In this document: piece by piece, positions 1 through 8,362 of the stretch | How the letters are laid out: each line of letters begins with the position of its first letter | Position numbering within the stretch: the first letter of the stretch is position 1 | NCBI GenBank assembly: GCA_903911085.1 | Contig: CAIWCC010000141.1 | Span: 44,638-108,637 of the forward strand | Source: an uncultured Bacteroidales bacterium | Lineage (GTDB): Bacteria > Bacteroidota > Bacteroidia > Bacteroidales > Paludibacteraceae | Direction: 5' to 3' | Length of the DNA stretch: 64,000 nt | Notes under the pieces: generated by a model | What the model was told of the DNA's origin: nothing | The model's database searches: none | Seen by the model: only the letters and a program-made list of their open reading frames with translations | Position numbers and translations under genes: made by a program

Positions 1-2601
1 GTAACAGGTACCAATTTGTTATCAAATGTTGTAATAAGTCCAACATCCAATTATCAGATTTCTACAGCGAGTGGAGCTTCCTTTGTTTCAACAAATCCAA
101 TTTTGTTGACCAATACTGGAACTCTGGCTTCTACAACTATTTATGTGCGATTAAAAGCAGGTTTGGCTGTAAATAATTTTAATTCTGAGAATATAAATAT
201 TTCTACTTTATCGTTGCAAAACAAATCTGTAACTAGCTCAGGAAATGTAACAACCAATCCGAATCTGGCTTTTGCTACTCCAACCTCAGTGAGTAAAAAC
301 TATGGAGATGCAGCGTTTACAAATTCAGCTTCTAGTAGTCTTTCGTCCGGTGCTGTTACTTACGCTAGTGGAAGCACTGCTGTGGCAACTATTGACGCAA
401 ACTCAGGGTTGGTTAGCATTGTGGGAGCAGGTTCATCTATAATAACTGCCACCATTGCTGCAAATGGAACGTATGGTGCAGCAACCAAAACTTATACATT
501 AAACGTGGCAGTCAAAGCATTAACCGTAACAGCAGTATCGTCAACCAAAACTTATGATGGTAATACTTCATCTTTAGGAACTCCAACTGTTGGAGCCTTA
601 GCAAGTGGTGATGTAATAAACGTTGCAGCCATTCAAACTTATGACAATAAGAATTATGGAACAACTCACGTATTGACACCATTAGGTTTAACTATCAAAG
701 ATGGTAGCAATGCAGATAAGACTGCAAATTACAGCATTACCTATACTCCATCACCTGCTACAGGGGTAATTGATAAATTAGGCTTAACCATAGGTGCTGC
801 TTCTATAGCCTCCAAAATGTATGATGACAGTGCCACTTCTGGAATAGTAACTCCTGGAACATTATCAGGTTTTGTAAGTTCTGAAACTGTAACCGTAAAT
901 ACCGCAGTTGGAACATACTCCGATGCAACAGTTGGTACAGATAAATCGGCTACAATTGTTTATACATTGGCAAATGGTGAGAACGGCGGTTTAGCAATAA
1001 ATTATAGTCTAGCAAACGGTTCGGCAAATGGTGATATAACTTCTGCCACCATTATTGGCACAAAAACAGCATCTGTTCTTACATCACCAACTGCTGATGT
1101 AACTATTGCTGGAACAAGTACCGTTCTAACTATGGACAATTCCAAAACAGTGAAGAATCTGACTCTCTCGGAAGGAGCAGAAATTAAATTATCGGGCGCT
1201 AATACGCTTACGGTAAATGGAAACTTAGACCTGAAAGCTGATTTGACTACTTCGTTTAGTTTGAACTTGGGAAGCAGTAGCGTATCAGTTCCAACTGGCA
1301 CAGTTCGTTATATTAAAACCATTGATGATCAGAAATGGTATTTTATAGCTTTCCCTTGCGACATTGCAATTTCTGGCATACGAAAAGCGGATGGTAGTTC
1401 AATGGGTGTACTAGGAACCGATTGGTATATCAAGTACTACGATGGAAGTAGACGCGCAACACAGGGAACTACTAACGGAGTAAACTGGTTCGGTTTGAGC
1501 AGTGTGGATTATACAGCTGAACTTAGCACCTTTAAATTGAATGCCAATCAAGGATATATTATCGGCTTAGCAGGTAACACTCATGCTACTGTTGATATTG
1601 CCTTCCCAATAGACAAAAGTTATTTGGCAAACGAAACCGATGCAGCACGCACTAAAGTACCGGTAACTGCATTTACAGGACCAAAGTCAAATGACAATGG
1701 TTGGAATTTGATAGGACAACCTTATTTGAGTAAATTCAAAGGAATTGATGCTGTAGATGTAAACTACATGTTGTTCTCGGATGGAACAAGCTCATACAGC
1801 ACATGTTCTGTATTCGATGGCACACTTGCTGCTAAGATTATTGATCCGTTCACAGCTTACTTTGTTCAGGCAGGAAGTACTACTGATATTGCATTTTCCA
1901 CTACAGGTCGCCAAGGCGTAAAGAGCATGGTGGAACAATCATTGACGCAACTTGTACAACTGAACATGACTACTCCAACTGGAACTGATTATACTTCATT
2001 GATACTTGACGATACTCAAAGTACTGAGTATCAGATTGGACAAGATATGGAGAAATGGATAGGAATAGGCACTGCTAAACCGCAAGTATATACAGTTTTG
2101 GGTGGCATCAATTATGCTTTCAATGCACTTCCAATTAGTAGTGTAACCAATTTGCCATTGGGCATTTATACCCAAACAGCCAGTAGTACTACCATCAGTG
2201 TGGATGCGACAAAAGCAACAAGTTTAACGAGATTGTTACTGATAGACAATGGCACAAGTCCTGCAACTGTTACCGACTTGTTGAGTTCGAACTACACATT
2301 TATTGCCGCAACTGGAACAAATAACACTCGTTTCCAAATCACTGCACAACGTGTGGCAACTGAAAACATTGCTATGGGGAATGAACTTGGCGAAATTCAA
2401 TTGATAATTAATAATTCAAAATTAGTAATTAATAATTTAGACGCTAAAGCAAATGTTCGTGTTTTTGATGCTATTGGTAGAATGGTTATCAATAAAACAG
2501 TAAGAAATAATTCATTAGAAGTTAATCTTTCGGCAAAAGGAATGTACACTGTGCAGATTGAAGTTGGAGGAAAAAATTGGGTAAAGAAGATTGTGAATTA
2601 G
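1..2601 (+). CDS. Large secreted surface protein with MBG/YDG-type repeats and T9SS sorting domain (5' end outside window)
   Basis: The reading frame is open from the first base, so the true start lies upstream and at least 867 codons are visible. An Ig-like repeat (about residues 90-165) is followed by two MBG/YDG-type modules, recognisable by TYDG and MYDD motifs near residues 180 and 270. These modules are typical of long extracellular Bacteroidota adhesins. The central part (about 380-780) is a Ser/Thr-rich region common in such surface proteins. The last 75 residues form a type A T9SS CTD (RVFDAIGRMV, then GMYTVQI and a basic KKIVN end), so the protein should cross the outer membrane through the type IX system. 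No catalytic motif is seen. The function is probably binding or attachment, but that is inferred from architecture only. A hairpin terminator follows directly. Confidence 0.85.
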   Translation, partial: VTGTNLLSNVVISPTSNYQISTASGASFVSTNPILLTNTGTLASTTIYVRLKAGLAVNNFNSENINISTLSLQNKSVTSSGNVTTNPNLAFATPTSVSKNYGDAAFTNSASSSLSSGAVTYASGSTAVATIDANSGLVSIVGAGSSIITATIAANGTYGAATKTYTLNVAVKALTVTAVSSTKTYDGNTSSLGTPTVGALASGDVINVAAIQTYDNKNYGTTHVLTPLGLTIKDGSNADKTANYSITYTPSPATGVIDKLGLTIGAASIASKMYDDSATSGIVTPGTLSGFVSSETVTVNTAVGTYSDATVGTDKSATIVYTLANGENGGLAINYSLANGSANGDITSATIIGTKTASVLTSPTADVTIAGTSTVLTMDNSKTVKNLTLSEGAEIKLSGANTLTVNGNLDLKADLTTSFSLNLGSSSVSVPTGTVRYIKTIDDQKWYFIAFPCDIAISGIRKADGSSMGVLGTDWYIKYYDGSRRATQGTTNGVNWFGLSSVDYTAELSTFKLNANQGYIIGLAGNTHATVDIAFPIDKSYLANETDAARTKVPVTAFTGPKSNDNGWNLIGQPYLSKFKGIDAVDVNYMLFSDGTSSYSTCSVFDGTLAAKIIDPFTAYFVQAGSTTDIAFSTTGRQGVKSMVEQSLTQLVQLNMTTPTGTDYTSLILDDTQSTEYQIGQDMEKWIGIGTAKPQVYTVLGGINYAFNALPISSVTNLPLGIYTQTASSTTISVDATKATSLTRLLLIDNGTSPATVTDLLSSNYTFIAATGTNNTRFQITAQRVATENIAMGNELGEIQLIINNSKLVINNLDAKANVRVFDAIGRMVINKTVRNNSLEVNLSAKGMYTVQIEVGGKNWVKKIVN

Positions 2602-2626
2602 TTGGTAGTTTGTATTCGGTAGAAAG

Positions 2627-2675
2627 AAAAATCTTCATAGTGTCAGTTATTTGCTGACCTTTGAGGATTTTTTTT
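2627..2675 (+). terminator. Hairpin terminator after the adhesin-like gene
   Basis: A GTCAG/CTGAC stem sits inside a longer AAAATC...GATTTT stem and ends in a run of eight T. It begins about 25 bases after the stop codon. Confidence 0.65.
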
Positions 2676-2777
2676 CGGTGATAACACATCTACTATAATA
2701 ATCAAATGATGCAAATCAGCAGACAAGATGTCATTTTATTGTATGCAAAATAGATTTTTTTGAACGCCTGATTCAGA

Positions 2778-2948
2778 TAATACCAATAGCACATATAAAA
2801 TGACCCAAAGTCATTTTTATGTCTCTGTTGTTAATACCGATCGAATATTTCGAGATTCTGGATACGGAAGGCATAAAAACAAATAGGACAATGAGACGCA
2901 GTCGAAATTGGGCAATATTGTTTGTGCAATCGGTATTACTTATTATCT
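2778..2948. repeat. MITE-like segment with imperfect 16-bp terminal inverted repeats
   Basis: TAATACCAATAGCACA at 2778-2793 matches the reverse complement of 2933-2948 at 14 of 16 positions, enclosing about 140 bp without a credible gene. It lies in the 540-bp gap between the adhesin-like gene and the first beta-helix gene. Apart from this element and the terminator at its left end, I see only AT-rich leader sequence in the gap. Confidence 0.35.
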
Positions 2949-3141
2949 CTCCCATTTCACTGCAACTACTAGATATTTATGTTAATTAATCGCATTTCTA
3001 AGTCGTTTGAACTATATTGTACAAATAAAGTACTATTCAACCACATCAAGCAGTCAAGAATCATCTATTTTTGCGTATCAAATCAAACAATCAAATCCTT
3101 ATTTAATAACATGTTCCCTAAGGAACAAAAAAAACATCTTT

Positions 3142-5346
3142 ATGAAAAAACTTTTTACATTGATGCTAAGCATCGGATTATTATTTAGCACATCAACTTT
3201 TGCTACCACTTATCTTGTGCAGTTGGGCACTGTAGGAGCTGCCACTTGGGATGGAAGTATTTCTGGTACTGTAGTAAATTTAGCTACTGTCAATGCTGGT
3301 AATCCCGCTTCCTTAAATGCGTGGTTTACCGATAAGATATTGACAACACCACTTTTCTCTGGTACCCCCGCATTAACTGGTGGTGACCAGATTTGGATTA
3401 TCAAAGGCACTTACTATCTCACAGGACCTGTAGGCATTAAAAGTGGTGTGAAAATGTATGGCGGTTTTGCGGGAACAGCCGGAGAAACTGTAGCTTCAAG
3501 AGCCAAGAACTCCATCGATGCATGGGATTTTACTAACGTAACAGCTTTCGACGGTTCTGTAGGTGGTGTAAAAACTTATATCGGGTTAAGTGGAGGTTCT
3601 ACTGATACGCGTACGCTCATTGATGGTATAACCATTCAAAACTGTAACAATGCTAGTACAAGCGGCTCGGGTGGTGGTGCTAAAGTTACTTCTTCGGGCA
3701 CTACAATACAAAACTGTATTATCACTGCTTGTACCTCTGCAATTAGTACATCAGGAGCAAGTGCAGGTATTACTATACAGACAGGAGCAACTTTGAAAGA
3801 TTCTTATATTCATGACAATACTAATTCTTCTGCAGGCGGAGGCGTAGCAGTTACAGGTGTGTCTTGTACTGTAACTGGTTGTAAAATAGACAACAATACT
3901 GCTGGAGAAGGTGGCGGTATCTATATTTATTCAGCAACCAGTGGTTCAAATATTACGAATTGTATAATTTCGAACAATACGGCAAATGGTAGTGCTAATG
4001 GAGGCGGAGGTATCGGAGGCTATGTGGCGACTACCAATGCCAGTGCAGTTACTGTAAGCGGATGTATATTTACGTCCAATATCGCTTCTCAAAGTGGAGG
4101 TGCTATTTTCTTTTCTAATTTTGGTTCAGGTTTTCAAGCAAACGCATATAATATTACAAATTGTACTTTTACAAGTAATAAGTCGAATGCGCCAGCAGCC
4201 TCAGCTAAAGGTGGTGGTGCCATATATTTAGGAACATGTACTTTTTCAATTGACAAATGTACATTTACCGGAAATCAGGCAACTCTTTCTGGTGGTGGTG
4301 CAATTCTTTTGAAAAGCAGTAATGGTACAACCATTAGCAATTCTAAATTTACTGAAAACACTTGTGCCAGCTGGGGTGGTTCTGCCATTTTTTCTTCAGC
4401 AAACTATACTGCAAACAACTGTTTATTTGCTAATAATACTGGTAGTGCACCAATTACATTTTATGCTTCAACAGCGGTAAGCACCTTTCAAAACTGTACG
4501 TTTGCGTCTAATTTAACAAGTTTAGGAGCTAATGCACCAATTGGACTTTTAAATATTGGTTCATCGCCATATCCTCAATATACATTTGCCAATTGCTTAT
4601 TTTATCAGGTATCTGCCTTTACAGGTCAAACTGGTCCTACTCTTACCACTTGCGCATCTGATATATCATTATCAACTGTAAGTATTAATACCATTACTTC
4701 TGCCGATTTTGTGGATGCGACAAATGCTACGATTGCAAGCAGGAATTATCAGTTGTCACCCTCGTCACTCGCATTGAATAAAGGAACTGATTTAACTCAG
4801 GCAACATCGCCTGTAACCAAAGATATTATAGATGTAACACGTCCACAAGGTGGTGCGTATGATATTGGAGCGTATGAACTTCCTTTTTTCAATACAACTG
4901 TTACTTTTAATGCCAATGGAATTGTAAATAACTATACAACAGGTGCAGTTGATGCTAAACCTCAGGGAACACAACTAGCATTTACCATTACACCAAATTC
5001 TGGTTACAAAATAACATCAGTACTTTATAACGGTACCGAAGTAAAAGGCGATATCGTAGAAGGGGTATTTACAACTCCCGCTTTGGTGGCTAATGCAACT
5101 TTGGTTGTTCAGTTCGATTTTGCAACAGGTCTGTCAACAACACAAGGTGATTTTCAATGTTTCTCTACAAATCAAAATCTTATAGTGCGCGGCGCAAAAG
5201 TGGGTGACGAACTTAGCATTTTTACTATTAGCGGAACAAAAATCAAATCAACAAGAGTTAATTCAAGTAATATGTCAATAGCTTTAGCTCAAGGAATGTA
5301 TTTTGTAAAAATAGCTAATAGTGTTCAAAAAGTGGCTGTTAAATAA
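3142..5346 (+). CDS. T9SS-secreted right-handed beta-helix protein with Pmp-like repeats
   Basis: The ATG at 3142 is chosen because it begins a good signal peptide (MKKLFTLMLSIGLLFSTSTFA); the open frame runs further upstream but codes nothing signal-like. The 734-residue protein has an N-terminal domain (about 20-130), then many degenerate repeats with F-x-x-N and GGA-I motifs (about 150-520). These resemble polymorphic outer-membrane-protein repeats that fold as a parallel beta-helix. A divergent InlB-type B-repeat (about 590-660) and a T9SS CTD follow. It is a tandem paralogue of the next gene. Beta-helix proteins of this kind can be lyases or adhesins, but no catalytic residues can be assigned, so the role stays open. 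Confidence 0.8.
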   Translation: MKKLFTLMLSIGLLFSTSTFATTYLVQLGTVGAATWDGSISGTVVNLATVNAGNPASLNAWFTDKILTTPLFSGTPALTGGDQIWIIKGTYYLTGPVGIKSGVKMYGGFAGTAGETVASRAKNSIDAWDFTNVTAFDGSVGGVKTYIGLSGGSTDTRTLIDGITIQNCNNASTSGSGGGAKVTSSGTTIQNCIITACTSAISTSGASAGITIQTGATLKDSYIHDNTNSSAGGGVAVTGVSCTVTGCKIDNNTAGEGGGIYIYSATSGSNITNCIISNNTANGSANGGGGIGGYVATTNASAVTVSGCIFTSNIASQSGGAIFFSNFGSGFQANAYNITNCTFTSNKSNAPAASAKGGGAIYLGTCTFSIDKCTFTGNQATLSGGGAILLKSSNGTTISNSKFTENTCASWGGSAIFSSANYTANNCLFANNTGSAPITFYASTAVSTFQNCTFASNLTSLGANAPIGLLNIGSSPYPQYTFANCLFYQVSAFTGQTGPTLTTCASDISLSTVSINTITSADFVDATNATIASRNYQLSPSSLALNKGTDLTQATSPVTKDIIDVTRPQGGAYDIGAYELPFFNTTVTFNANGIVNNYTTGAVDAKPQGTQLAFTITPNSGYKITSVLYNGTEVKGDIVEGVFTTPALVANATLVVQFDFATGLSTTQGDFQCFSTNQNLIVRGAKVGDELSIFTISGTKIKSTRVNSSNMSIALAQGMYFVKIANSVQKVAVK

Positions 5347-5363
5347 CCATTAATAAATAGACA

Positions 5364-5394
5364 ACTTTCCCAAGGTTTAAAACTTTGGGAAAGT
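5364..5394 (+). terminator. Hairpin between the two beta-helix genes
   Basis: ACTTTCCCAAG pairs with CTTTGGGAAAGT around an 8-base loop, directly after the stop at 5346. The T-tract is weak, so it may be only a partial terminator or an mRNA-stabilising hairpin. Confidence 0.5.
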
Positions 5395-5432
5395 ATGTTT
5401 CAAAACAATTAACTTTTAAAATAAATACAAAC

Positions 5433-7391
5433 ATGAAAAAACTAATTACTTTGATGTTTAGCATCACCTTTATGTTAAGCATATCCGCTTATGCTGCCAA
5501 AACATATTTGGTACAATTAGGAACCAGCGGGGCAGCTACATGGCGTGCTCCCGGTGTAGGCGATACCATAATAAACTTACAGGTGGTAGGTGCAGCAGGT
5601 GCAGCAGTAACTTTAAACGAATGGCTTAACGACAAAATTTTGGTTACTCCTGTTTTCTCGGGACACCCATTTGCCTCTGGCGACCAAATTTGGTTAGCAA
5701 AAGGAACTTACACAATTAACGGACGCGACAGTTTAACTGCCGGTGTAAGTATGTATGGTGGTTTTGCAGGTACGGAATTATCTGTTACCGAAAGGTTAAA
5801 AGCCTCATCTTTACCGTGGGATTATACAAATGCCACTATCGTTGATGGTGCAAATGCTTACATTGGCATCATGACCACCAGTAGTGCTACTTTAACTTCA
5901 ATTATTGATGGCATTACCTTCCAGAATTGTGCCAACAGCATCCGAAACAGCTCTGGCGGTGGTGCAAAGATACAAGGAGCAAAAACAATCATGCAAAATT
6001 GTATTGTTACAGGATGTAAAGCTACAGGTACTGTTGGTACTGGAGCAAGTGCCGGAGTTTCTGTATTAACCAAAGGTACATTGAAGGACAGCTATATTCA
6101 TCACAACATAGGAACCTCAAACGGAACGGCAAGTGGTGGCGTAACTATCTATGGTGATACATGTTTGGTTTCTGGTTGTAAAATTGACAATAACTCAAAT
6201 GGCAGTGGAGCTGGAATGTACCTTTATAGTAAAACAAGTGGTGCGAAAGTGTTGAATTGTAGTTTTTCTAATAACACCGCAATTACTGGTGCTGGTGGTG
6301 GTATAGCTTGTTACATCACTGCAACCAATAATGCTCCAATTACTATCGAAAATTGTACGTTTACCGCCAATACCGCTGCCACAAATGGCGGTGGAGCTTA
6401 TTTAACTCAAAATGTGGTTACCAATGTATTTAAGGTGATTGGCTGTACATTTACATCCAATATTTCCAATGCTCCTACGGGCAATTCATCTTACGGTGGT
6501 GGTGGATTAAACGTCTTGACATGTAAATACGAAATTGATAAATGTACTTTCACAAGCAATTCAGCAACCTTTGCTGGCGGTGGCGGCTTGTTGATTGCAA
6601 GTTCTAGTTCATGTCTGATTACAAATTGTAAATTTAATGCTAATACAATGGCAAGTTACGGTGGTTCAGCCATCTATTGTAAGTCAAATTTAACTGCCAA
6701 TAACTGTCTTTTTGCCAATAATACTGGAACAACCGTTGTTCATTTTTATGGAAGTACTGTATCTAGTTCATTCAATAACTGTACATTTGCCAATAACTTG
6801 AGCAGTGCAGCAGCACCTGCTAATATTCAATTATTAGCATTATTGCCTAAGTATTCATTTACCAATTGCTTACTCAATAAAGTTGGCACCTACTCGGGTC
6901 AAATTCCTTTGTTTACAAATTGCGGTTTTGAATTAACCGTACCAGGGGGTGGAGTAAACTGTGTAACAGATATTACTGATGCCTCTTTCAAAAATGCTGC
7001 AAACGGTGACTGGAGTCTAGCTGATGGTTCTCCTGCTATTGATACAGGACTGAATTTGGCCGATTCAATTGGAAGCAAGAAAATCACTACTGATATTTTA
7101 GGAGCTGCTCGTCCTGCTGGAACTGCCTATGATATGGGATGTTATGAATTTGGAGGAGTTCTTCCCAATGCCTTGAAATCAGTAAGTGTAAAAACTGATT
7201 TATTTGCAAAAACTTCAAATGGTATTGTCTCAAAAACAAATGGAATGTTGGATATTATTAATCTCAATGGGCAAGTAATCAATACACGTAATATAGAAAT
7301 TGGAAGTACTGTGCCTCTACAATCTGGTATTTATATTTTGCGCATAAAAAATGCAACGGGAGTTTCTGTACAGAAATTTATTATGCAATAA
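5433..7391 (+). CDS. T9SS-secreted beta-helix protein, tandem paralogue
   Basis: The ATG at 5433 opens the signal peptide MKKLITLMFSITFMLSISAYA. The mature protein shares with its upstream neighbour the TYLVQLGT-x-GAATW start, the W-x-x-D-KIL...P-x-FSG segment and the MYGGFAGT motif. It then carries a long run of CTF-x-x-N / GGG repeats (about 150-500) forming a predicted parallel beta-helix. It lacks the InlB-like repeat of the neighbour but ends in a T9SS CTD (LDIINLNGQV, then SGIYILRI and QKFIMQ). The 652-residue length and repeat pattern suggest an extracellular glycan-binding or lyase-like protein. No active site could be identified. Confidence 0.8.
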   Translation: MKKLITLMFSITFMLSISAYAAKTYLVQLGTSGAATWRAPGVGDTIINLQVVGAAGAAVTLNEWLNDKILVTPVFSGHPFASGDQIWLAKGTYTINGRDSLTAGVSMYGGFAGTELSVTERLKASSLPWDYTNATIVDGANAYIGIMTTSSATLTSIIDGITFQNCANSIRNSSGGGAKIQGAKTIMQNCIVTGCKATGTVGTGASAGVSVLTKGTLKDSYIHHNIGTSNGTASGGVTIYGDTCLVSGCKIDNNSNGSGAGMYLYSKTSGAKVLNCSFSNNTAITGAGGGIACYITATNNAPITIENCTFTANTAATNGGGAYLTQNVVTNVFKVIGCTFTSNISNAPTGNSSYGGGGLNVLTCKYEIDKCTFTSNSATFAGGGGLLIASSSSCLITNCKFNANTMASYGGSAIYCKSNLTANNCLFANNTGTTVVHFYGSTVSSSFNNCTFANNLSSAAAPANIQLLALLPKYSFTNCLLNKVGTYSGQIPLFTNCGFELTVPGGGVNCVTDITDASFKNAANGDWSLADGSPAIDTGLNLADSIGSKKITTDILGAARPAGTAYDMGCYEFGGVLPNALKSVSVKTDLFAKTSNGIVSKTNGMLDIINLNGQVINTRNIEIGSTVPLQSGIYILRIKNATGVSVQKFIMQ

Positions 7392-7406
7392 ATTATTTTA
7401 ATGTAG

Positions 7407-7548
7407 AACCACAATAGGCACAATAGAAAAATTTTAAGTCGAAGTAAAAGTTCATAATAGCAGAATACTTATTAAGGAATTTATTAAATTTGACTCCATT
7501 TTTAAATAAAAAGGTTTGTCAATATAACCTATTGTTCCTATTGTGGTT
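7407..7548. repeat. 142-bp element bounded by 20-bp inverted repeats
   Basis: AACCACAATAGGCACAATAG at 7407-7426 pairs with the reverse complement of 7529-7548 with one mismatch. The spacer holds a TAAATTTG -7-like box at 7495-7502, so this repeat probably carries the promoter of the next gene. A related element with similar ends lies at 59641-59753. Confidence 0.5.
7495..7502 (+). promoter_or_regulatory. Candidate -7 box (TAAATTTG) for the small CBM-like gene
   Basis: It matches the Bacteroidota TAnnTTTG -7 consensus and lies 92 bases before the ATG at 7594. No clear -33 TTG is seen at the right distance. Confidence 0.35.
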
Positions 7549-7593
7549 AAAAAAAAATCATTATTATTCAAATCAATAAATCAATTATTTATT

Positions 7594-8193
7594 ATGAAAA
7601 AAGCAATTATTTTAGCATTCGTATTATTTTCAGGCTTCACAGCCTTTGCACAAAGTTACACATTAAAAAACGGTGGTTTTGAAAATGGAAATTTAGTGAA
7701 AGGTGTAAAAAATGGAGTAGAGGGCAATGACTGGTATTGGAACGCAGACCAGAGTAAAGTACCTGGAAGTGCCATAGAATTGAGCTCTACCGAAAAAAAC
7801 AAGGGAAAAAATTCATTGAAAATGACCGCAATTGGTGAAGTATTGGCACGTTACAATGTGGCAATAACCAAAAAACTGGGTATTATGTCAAAGATTAATT
7901 ATTCTTTGACATTCTGGGCAAAATCAAATATTGATGTAAAACTGAATTGCAACTTCGATGGTTTTATCATCAAAGAAGGTGCACAAGTAAAAACAGGTTC
8001 ACCTGGCGACGTAATAAAAATAGCAGGAACCAATAAATGGGAAAAATACACCCTTCAGCTGAAAGCTAAATTATTTTCAGGTGGTGGCACTTGGGATTTA
8101 ACTCAACCAATTAATTTTAATTTGGGTCTTGAAAAACAAACTTTGTCGGATAATTTAGAATTGTATATAGACGATTTAGAATTGTTGGATTAA
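7594..8193 (+). CDS. Small secreted carbohydrate-binding-like protein (CBM4/9-type fold)
   Basis: The 199-residue product starts at the ATG at 7594 with the signal peptide MKKAIILAFVLFSGFTAFAQ. The mature part begins LKNGGFENG and ends ELYIDDLELLD. This N-terminal N-G-F-E-x-G and C-terminal Y-I-D-D-L pattern is typical of galactose-binding-like beta-sandwich modules such as CBM4/9, which usually occur attached to enzymes. Here the module stands alone and without a T9SS tail, so it is probably a periplasmic or loosely secreted glycan-binding protein. It sits just upstream of the first lyase operon, which fits a helper role. The fold call is from motif pattern only. Confidence 0.65.
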   Translation: MKKAIILAFVLFSGFTAFAQSYTLKNGGFENGNLVKGVKNGVEGNDWYWNADQSKVPGSAIELSSTEKNKGKNSLKMTAIGEVLARYNVAITKKLGIMSKINYSLTFWAKSNIDVKLNCNFDGFIIKEGAQVKTGSPGDVIKIAGTNKWEKYTLQLKAKLFSGGGTWDLTQPINFNLGLEKQTLSDNLELYIDDLELLD

Positions 8194-8215
8194 ATTTATA
8201 TTTTACACTTCTATG

Positions 8216-8246
8216 TCGGGCAGTATCAGCAAATGAAGCTGCCCGA
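8216..8246 (+). terminator. Hairpin terminator before the lyase operon
   Basis: TCGGGCAG pairs with CTGCCCGA around a 15-base loop, followed by TATTTATT. It separates the small binding protein from the downstream operon. Confidence 0.6.
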
Positions 8247-8296
8247 TATTTATTATGGCACATAAAAACAACTCTCAACATTCATAAGGAGAATAA

Positions 8297-8362
8297 ATGA
8301 ACTTAAATGAAAAAAATCGCACTCCTTTTATTTTTTGCAACAATCATTTCTATTTTATTTAG
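8297..8362 (+). CDS. Possible 21-codon upstream ORF overlapping the start of the lyase operon
   Basis: An ATG at 8297 lies 6 bases after AAGGAG, an unusually good Shine-Dalgarno sequence for this genome. It opens a 21-codon frame that overlaps the first 56 bases of the lyase gene in another frame. The lyase ATG (8307) is only 10 bases further on, so the ribosome site may serve both. The peptide looks random, and a regulatory leader is speculative. Confidence 0.2.
   Translation: MNLNEKNRTPFIFCNNHFYFI

Noticed and set aside
2400..2445. AATTAATAATT motifs in the first gene resembling the intergenic tract at 57760-57795
   Set aside because: They are simple AT-rich repeats compatible with coding for Ile/Asn and do not show shared longer sequence.
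2979..3188. Short frame overlapping the first beta-helix gene start, and the upstream extension to 3007
   Set aside because: Both cover leader sequence. The signal peptide beginning at 3142 is the convincing start.
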